From assembly GCF_019703515.2 (NCBI RefSeq), contig NC_059362.1:43267826-43331825 (forward strand): a stretch of DNA of 64,000 bases, written 5' to 3'. The translations under genes were made by a program, and so were the position numbers. The notes under the pieces are model-generated. The model was not told the origin of the DNA, ran no database searches, and worked only from the letters and a program-made list of their open reading frames with translations. This DNA is from Myxocyprinus asiaticus (Eukaryota > Chordata > Actinopteri > Cypriniformes > Catostomidae). Shown piece after piece: positions 24,256-32,464 of the stretch (its first letter is position 1; every line of letters starts with the position of its first letter).

Positions 24256-25936
24256 TGCTACAATCAGACAGAGAGTACAGGAGACCGCAGTTCTTTGGAG
24301 GTTTCGCTTACCGAAAGTGAAGTGGAAGATCCAGAGAGAAAAGCAGAGGGAGCGTGAATGTCTGTCACCTCTTCTCTATTCTGAATGTGCGTGTGACAGA
24401 CCTCCGCCTGAAGAGACCTATGCGAAAATGGTGGGTGTAACATTCTTGGCCAAAATCAAGAAACCAGCAAGTGAGATGCTGGCTTCAGTATAATTTTATC
24501 AGAATGATTTTGGGCCGGTGCCAGTTCATAGTGGACGGGGTTACCCGTCAAAAACAAACTCTTCAGACATGTTTTGCAAGTTCTGTTTTCTGGTTTGTGT
24601 GCAGCTGTTTGCGTTTACTGTTGTTAATATCGCTGGTGGTCCTGTTGAAGTGAAACAATCAGAGTTTTCACTTGAACGCCCCATCTCGCATGTGCAGTAA
24701 CTACTGCTCTTGTGCAAGGAGCTCTAAAGCTCACGTGCAGTATGTCTCATGAACGCGCACAGGAGATCAAAAAGAGGTCAAGAGTTTCACTTAATTCATT
24801 AGATTTCGATTTGTTTCTCACCAAATCATATTCCTTCAGAACAAGACATGAGTCACATACAATCATTTATTAGACTTCTGAATTATACTTGTGCATTCTT
24901 CTGAAGCTTGAAGAGGTGGTCACCATAAACTGCCTTTGAATGACATCACTGAGAACAAAATCTTTTCATAATTGCTCCCTTTGTGTTGAGATTTTACAGA
25001 CCAACCAAAATGGTGGCATTAATCATTAGACCCGATCCTAAAGAAATATACTGTGTTCAATGCAGGTTAAGGTCAATCGACAGCATTTGTGGCATAATGT
25101 TGATTTACCTCAGAGATTAATTTTGACTCATCCCTTCTTTTCTTTAAAAAAAGCGCAAAAATCGAGGTTACAGTGAGGCACCATTCAGTTAGCTCCCTTC
25201 ACTTCCATTGTAAGTATCAGTGTTAACCGATTTAGCTTTTTAATGAACATTATGCCACAAGTGCAGTCAATTGAGCTTGTATTGAACACTGAATAGTGCT
25301 TTAAAGGATCGATGGCCAATCAAATAAAAAAGTGTGACTTGAAATCTGACGTCAAATGTACTTTTGTACCAAAAGCTCTAGTGTGAAACACCACACATTG
25401 GCAACATTTTTTATTTTTTGCCCTTTTCTCCCTAATTTGGAATGTCCAATTCCCAATGTGCTTTTAAGTCCTCACGTAGTGTTTCGCCTCAATCCGGGTG
25501 GCGGAGACCTCCAACCCGCGCATCTTATCACGTGCCTTGTTGAGCGTGTTGCCACGGAGACATAGCGCGTGTGAAGGCTTCACGCCATCCACCGCGGCAT
25601 CCACGCTCAACTCACCACGCGCCCCACCGAGAACTAACCACGTTATAGTGATCAGAGGAGGTTACCCCATGTGACTCTACCCTCCCTAGCAACCGGGCCA
25701 ATTTGGTTGCTCAGGAAGCCTGGCTGGAGTCACTCAGCACGCCCTGGGATTCAAACTAGCGAACTCCAGGGGTGGTAGGCAGCGTATTTTACCACTGAGC
25801 TACCCAGGCCCGGCAAAATGTATCTTGAAATGTGTGTGTATCTTTGCAGACACCCGTAAAAGAGCCCAACAGTGAAAACGTGGACATCAGCGCTGGTGGC
25901 GGAGTCACAGGATGGAAGATCAAGTGCTGCAGTTGA
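3646..25936 (+). CDS. rab10: Ras-related protein Rab-10, six coding exons
   Basis: Small GTPase of the Rab8/10/13 group, which acts on Golgi, endosomal and exocytic membranes in basolateral, GLUT4 and ciliary traffic. Coding exons are 3646-3772, 14564-14624, 17201-17339, 18284-18373, 21423-21524 and 25850-25936. All junction phases agree and give 201 residues. Visible motifs are the P-loop GDSGVGKT (16-23), switch I Thr at 41, WDTAGQ (63-68), NKCD (122-125) and ETSAK (150-154). Thr73 in FHTITTSYY matches the LRRK2-phosphorylated position of mammalian Rab10. The start [20 protein letters not shown] equals the human start. Differences from the human protein as I recall it are conservative, such as NAKSFE for NGKSFE and [10 protein letters not shown] for DDKRVVPKGK. 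The C-terminus is KCCS, one residue longer than the mammalian KCC. Rab8 and Rab13 are excluded by the N-terminus and by the HANEDVERM segment. Confidence 0.97.
4695..4905 (+). repeat. Interspersed repeat, family R2, partial
   Basis: Carries the family landmark TGTGGCATAATGTTGATTAC followed by an A-rich stretch and GGCACTTACAATG. Related copies are near 19.4, 25.0, 27.1 and 61.1 kb; the last is complete with inverted ends. Confidence 0.65.
5038..5477 (-). mobile_element. tRNA-derived SINE, reverse orientation
   Basis: On the minus strand it begins with a tRNA-like head (GGGTAGCTCAG) and continues through CTCCAGCCAGGTCTCCTAAG into a GC-rich body rich in CpG. It ends at CAATTTGGGG-like sequence and a short A-rich tail, seen on + as TTTTTTTGGATTTACTTTTT. 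Related copies are at 7.7, 12.5 and 25.4 kb. Open frames of 85-94 codons inside it are by-products. Confidence 0.85.
7668..8085 (+). mobile_element. tRNA-derived SINE, forward orientation
   Basis: Best view of the SINE head. TGGGTAGCTCAGTGG matches a pol III A box, and AGTTCGAATCGC about 50 bases later matches a B box. The body (GGTTGCTAGGGAGGGTAGAG and onward) matches the copies at 5.0-5.5 and 25.4-25.8 kb. It is opposite in orientation to the copy 2.2 kb upstream in the same intron. Confidence 0.88.
8245..8312. mobile_element. hAT-type element terminus (solo end)
   Basis: Contains repeated AATCGA and AATAATCG motifs ending in CGTTAGTTGCAGCCCTA. From knowledge of fish repeats this is the usual terminus of hAT-like elements. 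Only one end is visible. Confidence 0.5.
8313..8640 (+). pseudogene. Decayed Tc1-like transposase fragment
   Basis: The translated start ([17 protein letters not shown], then a helix-turn-helix-like run to [10 protein letters not shown]) resembles the DNA-binding domain of Tc1-like transposases. The frame closes at 8551. Further family-like words (TSECTTR, CQPRTES) continue with stops to about 8640. No catalytic domain follows. It is a remnant inside rab10 intron 1. Confidence 0.6.
9840..10577. mobile_element. Probable non-autonomous DNA element with an open frame
   Basis: GC-richer island in AT-rich intron 1. The left end (TTTCAACTATCGGGCCAAATG) and the reversed right end (TTTCCACTAAACGGGCCAGTG) resemble each other, suggesting diverged terminal inverted repeats. 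A 168-codon open frame at 9787-10293 overlaps the left part. I see no transposase motif in it and do not assign a function. Confidence 0.4.
11275..11662 (+). repeat. Interspersed repeat, family R1
   Basis: Starts at AAAGGGGTTGTTCACCCAAA and continues through CATTATTTACTCACCCTCAT and CTTCTGCAGAACACAG. It ends near CCAATCGCTTCTGAAGATAT. Same family as the copies at 1-385, 30.2 and 63.5 kb. Confidence 0.75.
12478..12541 (-). mobile_element. SINE fragment
   Basis: Short 3' piece of the tRNA-derived SINE (AATTTGGAATGCCCAATTCC and TCCTCGTGGTGGCG). It is broken off where a (TA)n microsatellite region begins. Confidence 0.75.
12559..12611. repeat. (TA)n microsatellite
   Basis: About 26 uninterrupted TA repeats next to the SINE fragment. 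Confidence 0.95.
12812..13264. mobile_element. Foldback MITE with ~180-bp inverted arms
   Basis: The left arm begins ATAGAGCTGTTCAG and the right arm ends CTGAACAGCTCTAT. Matching inner blocks include TTATAATGGGGTTTTT against AAAAACCCCATTATAA, and CATACCTCAAACGTGAATTT against its near reverse complement at about 13065-13085. The loop is GT-rich. No coding potential. Confidence 0.75.
13930..14165 (+). repeat. R1-related repeat, diverged
   Basis: Opens with AGGAATAGTTCACCCAAAAA and CTCGCCCTAATGTCATTCC, as in other R1 copies, then diverges. It lies 400 bases upstream of rab10 exon 2. Confidence 0.55.
14564..14624 (+). CDS. rab10: rab10 coding exon 2
   Basis: Acceptor TTTTCAG|GAATCG and donor ATATG|GTAAGT. 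Encodes [20 protein letters not shown] and the first two bases of Trp63, i.e. switch I to the interswitch strands. Confidence 0.97.
14826..15056. mobile_element. Short palindromic element with R1-like ends
   Basis: The left end GGAAAAGTTTACCCAAAAATG and the right end CATTTTTGGGCAAACTATTC are inverted copies of each other, bounding about 230 bases. A compact MITE related to family R1. Confidence 0.65.
16065..16250. repeat. Probable MITE fragment
   Basis: Begins GGGCTGTTCACACCGAACGC, a terminus I associate with common fish MITEs. A matching far end was not located. Confidence 0.4.
17201..17339 (+). CDS. rab10: rab10 coding exon 3
   Basis: Acceptor TTTGTGCAG|GGATAC. Encodes the rest of Trp63 to Glu109, including DTAGQ, Thr73 and the [20 protein letters not shown] segment. 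The donor is GAG|GTCGGG, a weak GT donor lacking A at +3 and +4, but the frame and the next exon confirm it. Confidence 0.95.
17340..18283 (+). other. rab10: rab10 intron 3
   Basis: 0.94-kb intron without a recognisable repeat or gene. The stretch 17.4-18.2 kb looks like unique AT-rich sequence. Confidence 0.85.
18284..18373 (+). CDS. rab10: rab10 coding exon 4
   Basis: Acceptor TTTGTTACAG|CATGCT and donor GAACAG|GTGAGA. Encodes [20 protein letters not shown] and [10 protein letters not shown], carrying the guanine-specificity motif NKCD. Confidence 0.97.
18755..19322. mobile_element. Non-autonomous DNA element
   Basis: Rich in repeated motifs such as TCCACACTGAAACG, AAAACG and GTGTGGACGCGG. 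The right end reversed (GCGTCCACACTAATACAC) is partly echoed on the left in TTCACACTGCAG and CATCCACACTGAAACG. No transposase. Confidence 0.5.
19408..19760 (+). repeat. Interspersed repeat, family R2
   Basis: Starts AAAGGAATGTTCTGGGTTCA and contains TGTCATAATGTTGATTACCAC. Same family as 25.0, 27.1 and 61.1 kb. Confidence 0.7.
19931..21160 (+). mobile_element. Tc1-like element, inactive copy
   Basis: The left end CACTGCCTGGCCAAAAAA and the right end TTTTTTGTCCAGGCAGTC are imperfect inverted repeats, flanked by TA dinucleotides as expected for Tc1/mariner insertion. The 1230-bp interior encodes a broken transposase. Confidence 0.88.
20087..21130 (+). pseudogene. Tc1-like transposase pseudogene
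   Basis: From [19 protein letters not shown] the frame runs through a paired-like DNA-binding domain, a second HTH region and [19 protein letters not shown], which holds the first catalytic Asp. It then shifts frame near 20565. The second frame (20617-20930) carries [16 protein letters not shown] and [10 protein letters not shown] with the second Asp. A second shift near 20925 leads into [14 protein letters not shown] with the catalytic Glu and runs on to [12 protein letters not shown]. Two frameshifts make it non-functional. Confidence 0.88.
21423..21524 (+). CDS. rab10: rab10 coding exon 5
   Basis: Acceptor ATCCCCAG|ATCGCA and donor AGAAAG|GTGAGT. Encodes [20 protein letters not shown] and [14 protein letters not shown], with the ETSAK base-binding loop. 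Confidence 0.97.
21700..23335 (-). mobile_element. 5'-truncated LINE (L1/Tx1-like) fragment
   Basis: Read on the minus strand, 23328-23095 encodes [20 protein letters not shown] and [17 protein letters not shown], matching the region after the reverse-transcriptase domain in L1/Tx1-type ORF2. Then 22770-22318 encodes a C-terminal part with [21 protein letters not shown], and 22201-21992 a further piece. Frames are broken and no RT catalytic box is present. The 3' side ends in poly-pyrimidine and (ATT)n sequence. Assignment to the L1/Tx1 group is by motif memory. Confidence 0.7.
21849..21898. repeat. (TA)n and (TAA)n microsatellite
   Basis: TA repeats followed by about a dozen AAT units within the LINE 3' region. 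Confidence 0.95.
23398..23592 (+). mobile_element. Second tRNA-derived SINE type
   Basis: The head GAGCTGTAGCCTAGCGGGCT resembles a degenerate A box, and AAGTTCGAGTCCTGG is a good B box about 50 bases on. The body is CT-rich (TTCCTGTCACCTCTC), followed by GCCATAAAAAA and a poly(A) tail. It is a different family from the SINEs at 5.0, 7.7 and 25.4 kb. Confidence 0.8.
23600..25005. mobile_element. Foldback element with ~450-bp inverted arms
   Basis: The left arm (about 23680-24120) and the right arm (about 24570-24995) are inverted copies. Examples are CTCAGTGATGTCAAACAATG against CATTTGAATGACATCACTGAG on the right arm as written on +, GACTCATGTCTTGTTCTGAA against its reverse at about 24838, and GGGGCGTTCAAGCGGAAAC against TTTTCACTTGAACGCCCC. 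The central part holds an (AC)n tract. No transposase motif was found. Confidence 0.8.
24221..24253. repeat. (AC)n microsatellite
   Basis: About 16 AC units in the loop of the foldback element. Confidence 0.95.
25030..25300 (+). repeat. Interspersed repeat, family R2
   Basis: Contains GACAGCATTTGTGGCATAAT and, near 25245, the reversed landmark ATTATGCCACAAGTGCAGTC. It is a compacted copy of the inverted-ended element seen complete at 61.1 kb. Confidence 0.65.
25405..25813 (-). mobile_element. tRNA-derived SINE, reverse orientation
   Basis: Reads in reverse from CTGAGCTACCCAGGCCCGG (tRNA-like head at the high-coordinate end) to CCCTAATTTGGAATGTCC. It closely matches the copies at 5.0 and 7.7 kb. 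It lies immediately before rab10 exon 6. Confidence 0.88.
25850..25936 (+). CDS. rab10: rab10 coding exon 6 and stop
   Basis: Acceptor TCTTTGCAG|ACACCC. Encodes [20 protein letters not shown] and GWKIKCCS, then TGA at 25934-25936. The twin cysteines are the expected geranylgeranylation site. The extra C-terminal Ser makes the motif XCCX. Confidence 0.95.
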   Translation, partial: TPVKEPNSENVDISAGGGVTGWKIKCCS

Positions 25937-26900
25937 ACAGACACACACTTTACGCAAACACACACAATCTTCTTCTGTATTTCTCTCTTTCTCTTATCCC
26001 CCCCCCCCCACACTCTCTCATTCACTCACCCCTCGTTTCTGTCTAACACTCTTCCGTTCTGTCCTTCTCATGGGATTCTCTGTAAAACATCTCTCTAACG
26101 TTTCTCACACACTCATGACTGCTTGCTGACATCATTTTTATTTCAGAAAAAAACAAAATGTAAAGAGAAAAAAAAAAGTCATTTCATGTTTCTTCTTACT
26201 TATTTTAGTGTTAAGAAAGAAAGAAATGAATTAAAAAAAAAAACAAAAGCGCGTTCACCACTACATAAAGACCACCAGAGGACCTGGAGACGCGTGTGTC
26301 GGCACAGAGGAGCGGCCATAGCGTTCAGTATGGCATCATAGATGAAGACATTTGTCCAGTGTTTGGGGTTAGTGTGTTAGTCTGAGAGATATCTAGCTGG
26401 GGATATTATTATTTTTTATTTTTAGTTGATTTCTTTCGTGCTGTGCCTTAATGTAGAGCCCAAGGGCTCATCCCCTCCTCCCCCAAACACACACATACAC
26501 ATTTAACCATCACTCTTCTGTAACAGTTACTCAAACTAGACCTCTCCTCTGTCTGACCCCACTAACTCAACCCACACATGCCCGAGCGGAACCATCTGGA
26601 TTCATCCTGTTTGCTCAGAAGAGAATGGCATTATATTTTTTGTTTTTTTCTCTCTCTTTATTTTTCAGTATGACTTGTTTTATAAAAATCTCCTCAGTGT
26701 ATTTTTGTTTAGTTTGCCCTCAAGTACTCAGTTACTCATTCTCTCCTGCATGCTGGTTTCTTTGGGTTTTTTGGGGTCTTTTGTAAGTTTTGCCATGTTT
26801 GTAATTTACAGGATTTGTCTCTTCTAGTCAAGATATACGTGTCAGGGATGGGAGCGTTCTCTTTGGAAATTCAAACAATTTTGCAGATCCATTAAAAATA
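25937..26900 (+). other. rab10: Probable rab10 3' UTR
   Basis: Mostly low-repeat, pyrimidine-rich sequence after the rab10 stop, with a C run at about 26000. A possible poly(A) signal ATTAAA lies near 26891. AATAAA also occurs at about 30690, 30845 and 33276, so a longer UTR is possible. The end is not determined. Confidence 0.45.
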
Positions 26901-27075
26901 AGCTTGTTTAAGTTACATGTTTGTCACATTTATTCGAGGATGGAGGTTTGATGGAGGTGTTTTGCTATAATTTGGGGACATCCTCAAACGGAAAAAAGAT
27001 TCATGAAGTAAAAAGTGTAATTGCTTTACATTGTTTTTACTTTGTTAGTAATTATCAGCACCTCATCAAACAGTT

Positions 27076-27440
27076 AATGGAATATTCTGGGTTCAATACA
27101 AGTTGAGCTCAATCGACAATTTTGACTCGTCCCTCCTTTAAAAAAGCAGCAGCAAAAATCTGGCTTACAGTGAGGCACTTACAATGGAAGTGAATGGAGA
27201 CAATTTTTGGAGGGTTTAAAGGCAGAAACATGAAGCTTATCATTTTTTTAAAGCACTTTAATTCTTCTGTTAAAACTTGTGTATTATTTGAGCTGTAAAA
27301 ATGTTTAAGTCATTTACTGGGTTTAAAATTTGATGTAACTTTACACAGAAAAGCTTAGAAAGCAATTTTGTCGAAATAACACGCATGTTAACGCACATGT
27401 TGTTTATGTCTTGTGGCTATACTTTTGAAACATGAGTATT
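27076..27440 (+). repeat. Interspersed repeat, family R2, internally deleted
   Basis: Begins GGAATATTCTGGGTTCAATA then GAGCTCAATCGACAATTTTG. It lacks the usual TGGCATAATGTTGATTACC block but keeps TGAGGCACTTACAATGGAAG and TTAAAACTTGTGTATTATTT. Confidence 0.65.
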
Positions 27441-27755
27441 TTAATGATAACAGATTACACCCTTCACATTGCAAGTGTGAGTCGCTAGGTGAAGCGTCCC
27501 AGACGCGGCAGTGAGCGGATAGTTTCGGAGCCGAGCCTATTTGTGCCACGTGGCTCACTCTGGTCTCAGCGGCTCTGGGTGCAGTAGAAAATTAAAATAA
27601 TCAGGAGATTATAGAAAAGAAACAAAAGCAGATAAAAAAAATATTTTAAACGAACCAACAGTACACTACAATTTATAGGTCTGCATGCATGCAAACACAA
27701 AATAACTAAATAAAGGAAAGAATAAATAAATAAACTGCAGGACTTTTGCCCGTGT

Positions 27756-27842
<87 letters not shown>
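27756..27842. repeat. (GT)n-(AT)n microsatellite
   Basis: GT repeats followed by about 36 AT repeats, ending at CACACACA. Open frames of alternating Tyr and Ile here are artefacts. Confidence 0.97.
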
Positions 27843-27845
<3 letters not shown>

Positions 27846-27850
27846 ACACA

Positions 27851-29267
27851 CAGGGGCAGAGCTAGGGGGTGGCCAGGGGTGGCTGTGGCCCAACTCGCAA
27901 TTGCTGTTTTGGTTATTTGTTGTCTTGGGCACAATTTCGTTTTTTAGAGGTGGAACATCTCTGTACAACCGCAACACACAGGAGACTTAACATGTGCGCA
28001 CACCAAGGTCACCGCATCTCTCCGTCCGAGGTGCCACTGTATCCACTCCCCTCCGTTTTTGTATCCATGCGCCTCCACTTTCTACACCAAGTTTTGTTTA
28101 CAAAGAAAAAGCTGCCCAGCCTGCCCAAGAGCGTCCTTAAGATGACCGCAGAGTGGACTGACTTGCCTTGAAAGAGACTTTGATATAGTAACAAATCACG
28201 ACCAAGTACGCTGATAAACAAGTGCGTTGCTCACGCCCTGCTCACGGAGTATGTGTGAATCCAGTGTGAAGCATCTGTTCCTTACAGCAACCTCACTGCA
28301 TACTAAGATTCTAATTGTGCTCACAGTTTGGGGAGTGTAAATCTTTTAGATAGAAACAAATGTTTCAGTAATATATTAAATAACTATTTTGTAAGTGAAA
28401 ATCAAGCTTTTTGGATATCAGTGATTTTAAATAACTGAAATGAAAAGTAAAGTTACTCACAGTGTCAGTGTGAATATATGCAGTGGCTTTCTGTCGACCT
28501 CTAGTGGCTGATGGCAGGATTACACGCCAGCATCCCGTCAAACACACAAAACAGTTTCTTCTTCTTTTTTTGTAAACGAACACTTGTTTTAAAGTCCTGT
28601 AGAGACTAGAGAGAAGACTCCCAAAACTACCTGTATCATGTACGTTATTGTTCATAGGGCTGTTTTCAAGTTTCCTTTCAGAACAGTTAGCCTTGTTGTC
28701 AAAAATCATTTTCATTTTCACAGTTCATTGAATAGTGTTTTTGACGCTATGATCTAAATCACTGGTTTCTGAGACAGCATATTGTCCCGAAATTAATAAC
28801 TTTAACTATAATATTAGGACAACTGTTTAACCATAAAAGTTCAATCAAGTTTGTCAGAGCACGTAGATTTACCTAACTGAATACGCCCGCAAGTTTGTGC
28901 GATTTTAAGTATGATTTACACTTTACAAACCGAAACCTTTCCAGATAAACTATTTGTTTATTATATATTTACCGTATATCTGCAGCAGTAGTTTTGAAAT
29001 TATTTCGGAAAGTTTCCCCTTTTCATAAAGACACCGAACCTAAATGCATTCTCATCGCTTGATGTGATATTAGTTCACATTTTTCCTCACGTTCTCATCA
29101 TCACGAGGCAACTCGCTCCTCCCGACACCGGTTCCGTCATGTGTTTGATGCTGACAGAAGACGACTGAGTCACGGTAAGTCACACGTCAGAATTCTTGAA
29201 ACACATGGGGGGCTCCTGTACGGGGTGGCCGGGGCCACCCCTAGCCTCCCTTCTAGAACCACCCCTG
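27851..29267. mobile_element. hAT-like non-autonomous element, 1.4 kb
   Basis: The left end CAGGGGCAGAGCTAGGGGG and the reversed right end CAGGGGTGGTTCTAGAAGGG share CAGGGG termini, followed by GGGGTGGCC in both. CAGGG termini are typical of hAT elements. The interior has no recognisable transposase. A target duplication was not clear by eye. Confidence 0.6.
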
Positions 29268-30167
29268 AATTGCGTTTATAGTTTAATTCTCCTATGTACC
29301 TAAAGGTGACAGAGTGTGTGTTGTGTGTAAAAGAGCTGCATCTCCTTTCATATGTTAATGTTGTAATGTGCTGTAGTGTGTGCTGCATACTAAACAACCT
29401 CCTGCAGGAGAAACACCAACATTTACTCAACAATCACTGAGTTGAGTCTTCCACAGTCAGACTATCAGTATAAAGTCTTGCACAGGGGTTTCCATGCTAG
29501 GGTCCGGGGGCCGCAAGGGGGTGCTAGGGGGTCCGTGTAAAATTTCAGAGAGAAGAAAGGTGACATTTTAAAAGTATTGAAGTAGAACATTATTACCATT
29601 TCATTCTGCTTTCTAAAGACCAGAAATTATTAGATTAATTGTGGGGTTTATTTTTTTTTTTTTTTTTTAAACATTGACAGCTAGTTTCTAACCACTTTCG
29701 TCCTTGCTCACTGGGCATTGTAAGGTAATATTTCCTCAAAAGCTGCTTTGGATTTTTTTATGTGTGTGTGTGTAAATCACTATATAAATGCATTTGAAAT
29801 GAGTTGAAAATGATTCTCTTCAGGTCTTTTACATTTTACATTTCTAGAAAAATGATACAGTAAAGATAAATTGAATATTATTTAAATATATATATATTAT
29901 TATTATTTATTATTATTATTTTTTTTAACAATATAAACGGCAATTGTTTGAGTAAAAAAAAAAAAAAAAAAAAAACGCTTCTTAAAAAAAATCGTGCTTA
30001 GGGGAGAGTGGGGTAAGATGAGCCGATGTTTACATATGTTGTCTTCTATACAAGGAAAAATAGATAGTGGTCAAATAAATAGAGCTACATTTATTTCAAG
30101 GTGTCTGATATCACCTGATATTACAAAAATGAGTCTGTGATAGAAAGCCACAATCAACTGGCCTTGA

Positions 30168-30598
30168 GAAACAGATCAATATTTGAGTTCTTTATTACCA
30201 TCAATCTCCACTTTCACATTCTTCTTCTTTTGTTTTTGGCGATTCACATTCTTTGTGCGTTATCGCCACCTACAGGGCAGGGAGGAGAATTTATAGTGAA
30301 AGAAGGGCTTAAATATTGATCTGTTTCTCACCCACACTTTTCATATCGCTTCTGAAGACATGGATTAAACCACTGGAGTCTTGTGGATTATTTTTATGCT
30401 GCATTTATGTGCATTTTTGGAGCTTCAAAATGTTGGTACCCATTCACTTGCATTGCGAGAACCTAAAGAGCTGAAATATTCTTCTAAAAATCTTTGTTTG
30501 TGTTCAGCAGAAGAAAGAAAGTCATACAGATCTGGGATGGCATGAGGGTGAGTAAATAATGAAAGAATTTTCATTTTTGGGTGAACTAATCCTTTTAA
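30168..30598 (-). repeat. Interspersed repeat, family R1
   Basis: Reversed copy. It runs from GAGAAACAGATCAATATTTG to TTTCATTTTTGGGTGAACTA. An inner insertion near 30228-30260 resembles the one in the 63.5-kb copy. Confidence 0.75.
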
Positions 30599-31079
30599 CC
30601 ATCCATCAGCCAATAGAAAGAGCTCATTCCCCAAGACTGCAAAGACATCATCTGTGAGCACAGCTTATTGTTTCTGAAGATGACATGAAATAAAAATCAA
30701 CCTTTTTAAAGTTATCAAAAACATTATACTGTACATGAATTAATGCTGAATATTCTGTTTCACTCATAAATGCACATCATGGAAGTTAAATGTATTGTGA
30801 ATGCCACATCTTGTCTTTAAACAGCATAGCATGAGGTGTGTGAATAAAAGAGTTTTGTTTATGATTTTGTTTTAAAAAACAGACATTAACATGCATGTTT
30901 GAGTCAACACTATTGTGAAATCATGACATGGCGATGATTGAGCTCATGAATATTAATTAGGGCATATTATTAATATTTGTAAGCTTAGTCTTCACCATAT
31001 TATTATTGGTAAATTCACATCATAACTTGGAGTTGTATTGCCATTGATTTGCAAAACTTTCCATTCGCTCAAATATATA

Positions 31080-31282
31080 CAGGTGCATCTCAATAAATTA
31101 GAATGTCGTGGAAAAGTTCATTTATTTCAGTAATTCAACTCAAATTGTGAAACTCGTGTATTAAATAAATTCAATGCACACAGACTGAAGTAGTTTAAGT
31201 CTTTGGTTCTTTATCATTGTGATGATTTTGGCTCACATTTAACAAAAACCCACCAATTCACTATCTCAACAAATTAGAATAT
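31080..31282 (+). repeat. Left terminal inverted repeat of Tc1-like element
   Basis: About 200 bp. Nearly perfect reverse complement of 32465-32666, including GTCGTGGAAAAGTTCATTTA and TTGGCTCACATTTAACAAAA. Confidence 0.92.
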
Positions 31283-31343
31283 GGTGACATGCCAATCAGC
31301 TAATCAACTCAAAACACCTGCAAAGGTTTCCTGAGCCTTCAAA

Positions 31344-32339
31344 ATGGTCTCTCAGTTTGGTTCACTAGGCTACACAATCATGGGGAAGACTGCTGATCTG
31401 ACAGTTGTCCAGAAGACAATCATTGACACCCTTCACAAGGAGGGTAAGCCACAAACATTCATTGCCAAAGAAGCTGGCTGTTCACAGAGTGCTGTATCCA
31501 AGCATGTTAACAGAAAGTTGAGTGGAAGGAAAAAGTGTGGAAGAAAAAGATGCACAACGAACCGAGAGAACCGCAGCCTTATGAGGATTGTCAAGCAAAA
31601 TCGATTCAAGAATTTGGGTGAACTTCACAAGGAATGGACTGAGGCTGGGGTCAAGGCATCAAGAGCCACCACACACAGACGTGTCAAGGAATTTGGCTAC
31701 AGTTGTTGTATTCCTCTTGTTAAGCCACTCCTGAACCACAGACAACGTCAGAGGCGTCTTACCTGGGCTAAGGAGAAGAAGAACTGGACTGTTGCCCAGT
31801 GGTCCAAAGTCCTCTTTTCAGATGAGAGCAAGTTTTGTATTTCATTTGGAAACCAAGGTCCTAGAGTCTGGAGGAAGGGTGGAGAAGCTCATTGCCCAAG
31901 TTGCTTGAAGTCCAGTGTTAAGTTTCCACAGTCTGTGATGATTTGGGGTGCAATGTCATTTGCTGGTGTTGGTCCATTGTGTTTTTTGAAAACCAAAGTC
32001 ACTGCACCTGTTTACCAAGAAATTTTGGAGCACTTCATGCTTCCTTCTGCTGACCAGCTTTTTAAAGATGCTGATTTCATTTTCCAGCAGGATTTGGCAC
32101 CTGCCCACACTGCCAAAAGCACCAAAAGTTGGTTAAATGACCATGGTGTTGGTGTGCTTGACTGGCCAGCAAACTCATCAGACCTGAATCCCATAGAGAA
32201 TCTATGGGGTATTGTCAAGAGGAAAATGAGAAACAAGAGACCAAAAAATGCAGATGAGCTGAAGGCCACTGTCAAAGAAACCTGGGCTTCCATACCACCT
32301 CAGCAGTGCCACAAACTGATCACCTCCGTGCCACGCTGA
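31344..32339 (+). CDS. Tc1-like transposase, C-terminus lost to a stop codon
   Basis: DDE transposase that cuts and reinserts its own element at TA sites. The N-terminal HTH spans residues about 21-60 (VVQKTIIDTLHKEGKPQTFI onward), a basic GRKKCGRKR linker lies at 61-69 and a second HTH region at 72-120. The catalytic residues are Asp160 (LFSDESK), Asp250 (FQQDLAPAHT) and Glu285 (LNPIENLW); Asp250 and Glu285 are 34 residues apart, the DD34E signature. The native start may be the internal Met13 (MGKTADLT). The frame stops at TGA directly after a CGC codon (CCACGCTGA), where family members usually continue with Arg. After it the same frame stays open for about 20 codons (IEAVIKAKRSPYQ), so a single CpG-type change may have truncated it. 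Confidence 0.9.
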   Translation: MVSQFGSLGYTIMGKTADLTVVQKTIIDTLHKEGKPQTFIAKEAGCSQSAVSKHVNRKLSGRKKCGRKRCTTNRENRSLMRIVKQNRFKNLGELHKEWTEAGVKASRATTHRRVKEFGYSCCIPLVKPLLNHRQRQRRLTWAKEKKNWTVAQWSKVLFSDESKFCISFGNQGPRVWRKGGEAHCPSCLKSSVKFPQSVMIWGAMSFAGVGPLCFLKTKVTAPVYQEILEHFMLPSADQLFKDADFIFQQDLAPAHTAKSTKSWLNDHGVGVLDWPANSSDLNPIENLWGIVKRKMRNKRPKNADELKATVKETWASIPPQQCHKLITSVPR

Positions 32340-32464
32340 ATTGAGGCAGTAATTAAAGCAAAAAGGAGCCCCTACCAAGTATTGAGTACATATACAGTAA
32401 ATTAACATACTTTCCAGAAGACCAACAATTCACTAAAAATGTTTTTTTTAACTGGTCTTATGAT

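Larger units (their letters stand above)
21525..25849 (+). other. rab10: rab10 intron 5
   Basis: 4.3-kb intron made largely of mobile elements: a LINE 3' fragment on the minus strand, a short SINE, a 1.4-kb foldback element, an R2 repeat and a reversed tRNA-SINE. The SINE ends about 37 bases before exon 6. Confidence 0.9.

Noticed and set aside
27666..27990. Open frames of alternating Tyr and Ile at 27.7-28.0 kb, and similar ones at 12.3-12.7 and 41.0-41.3 kb
   Set aside because: Translations of (AT)n microsatellites.
32012..32408. Minus-strand frames over the Tc1-like transposase
   Set aside because: Shadows of the well-supported forward transposase.
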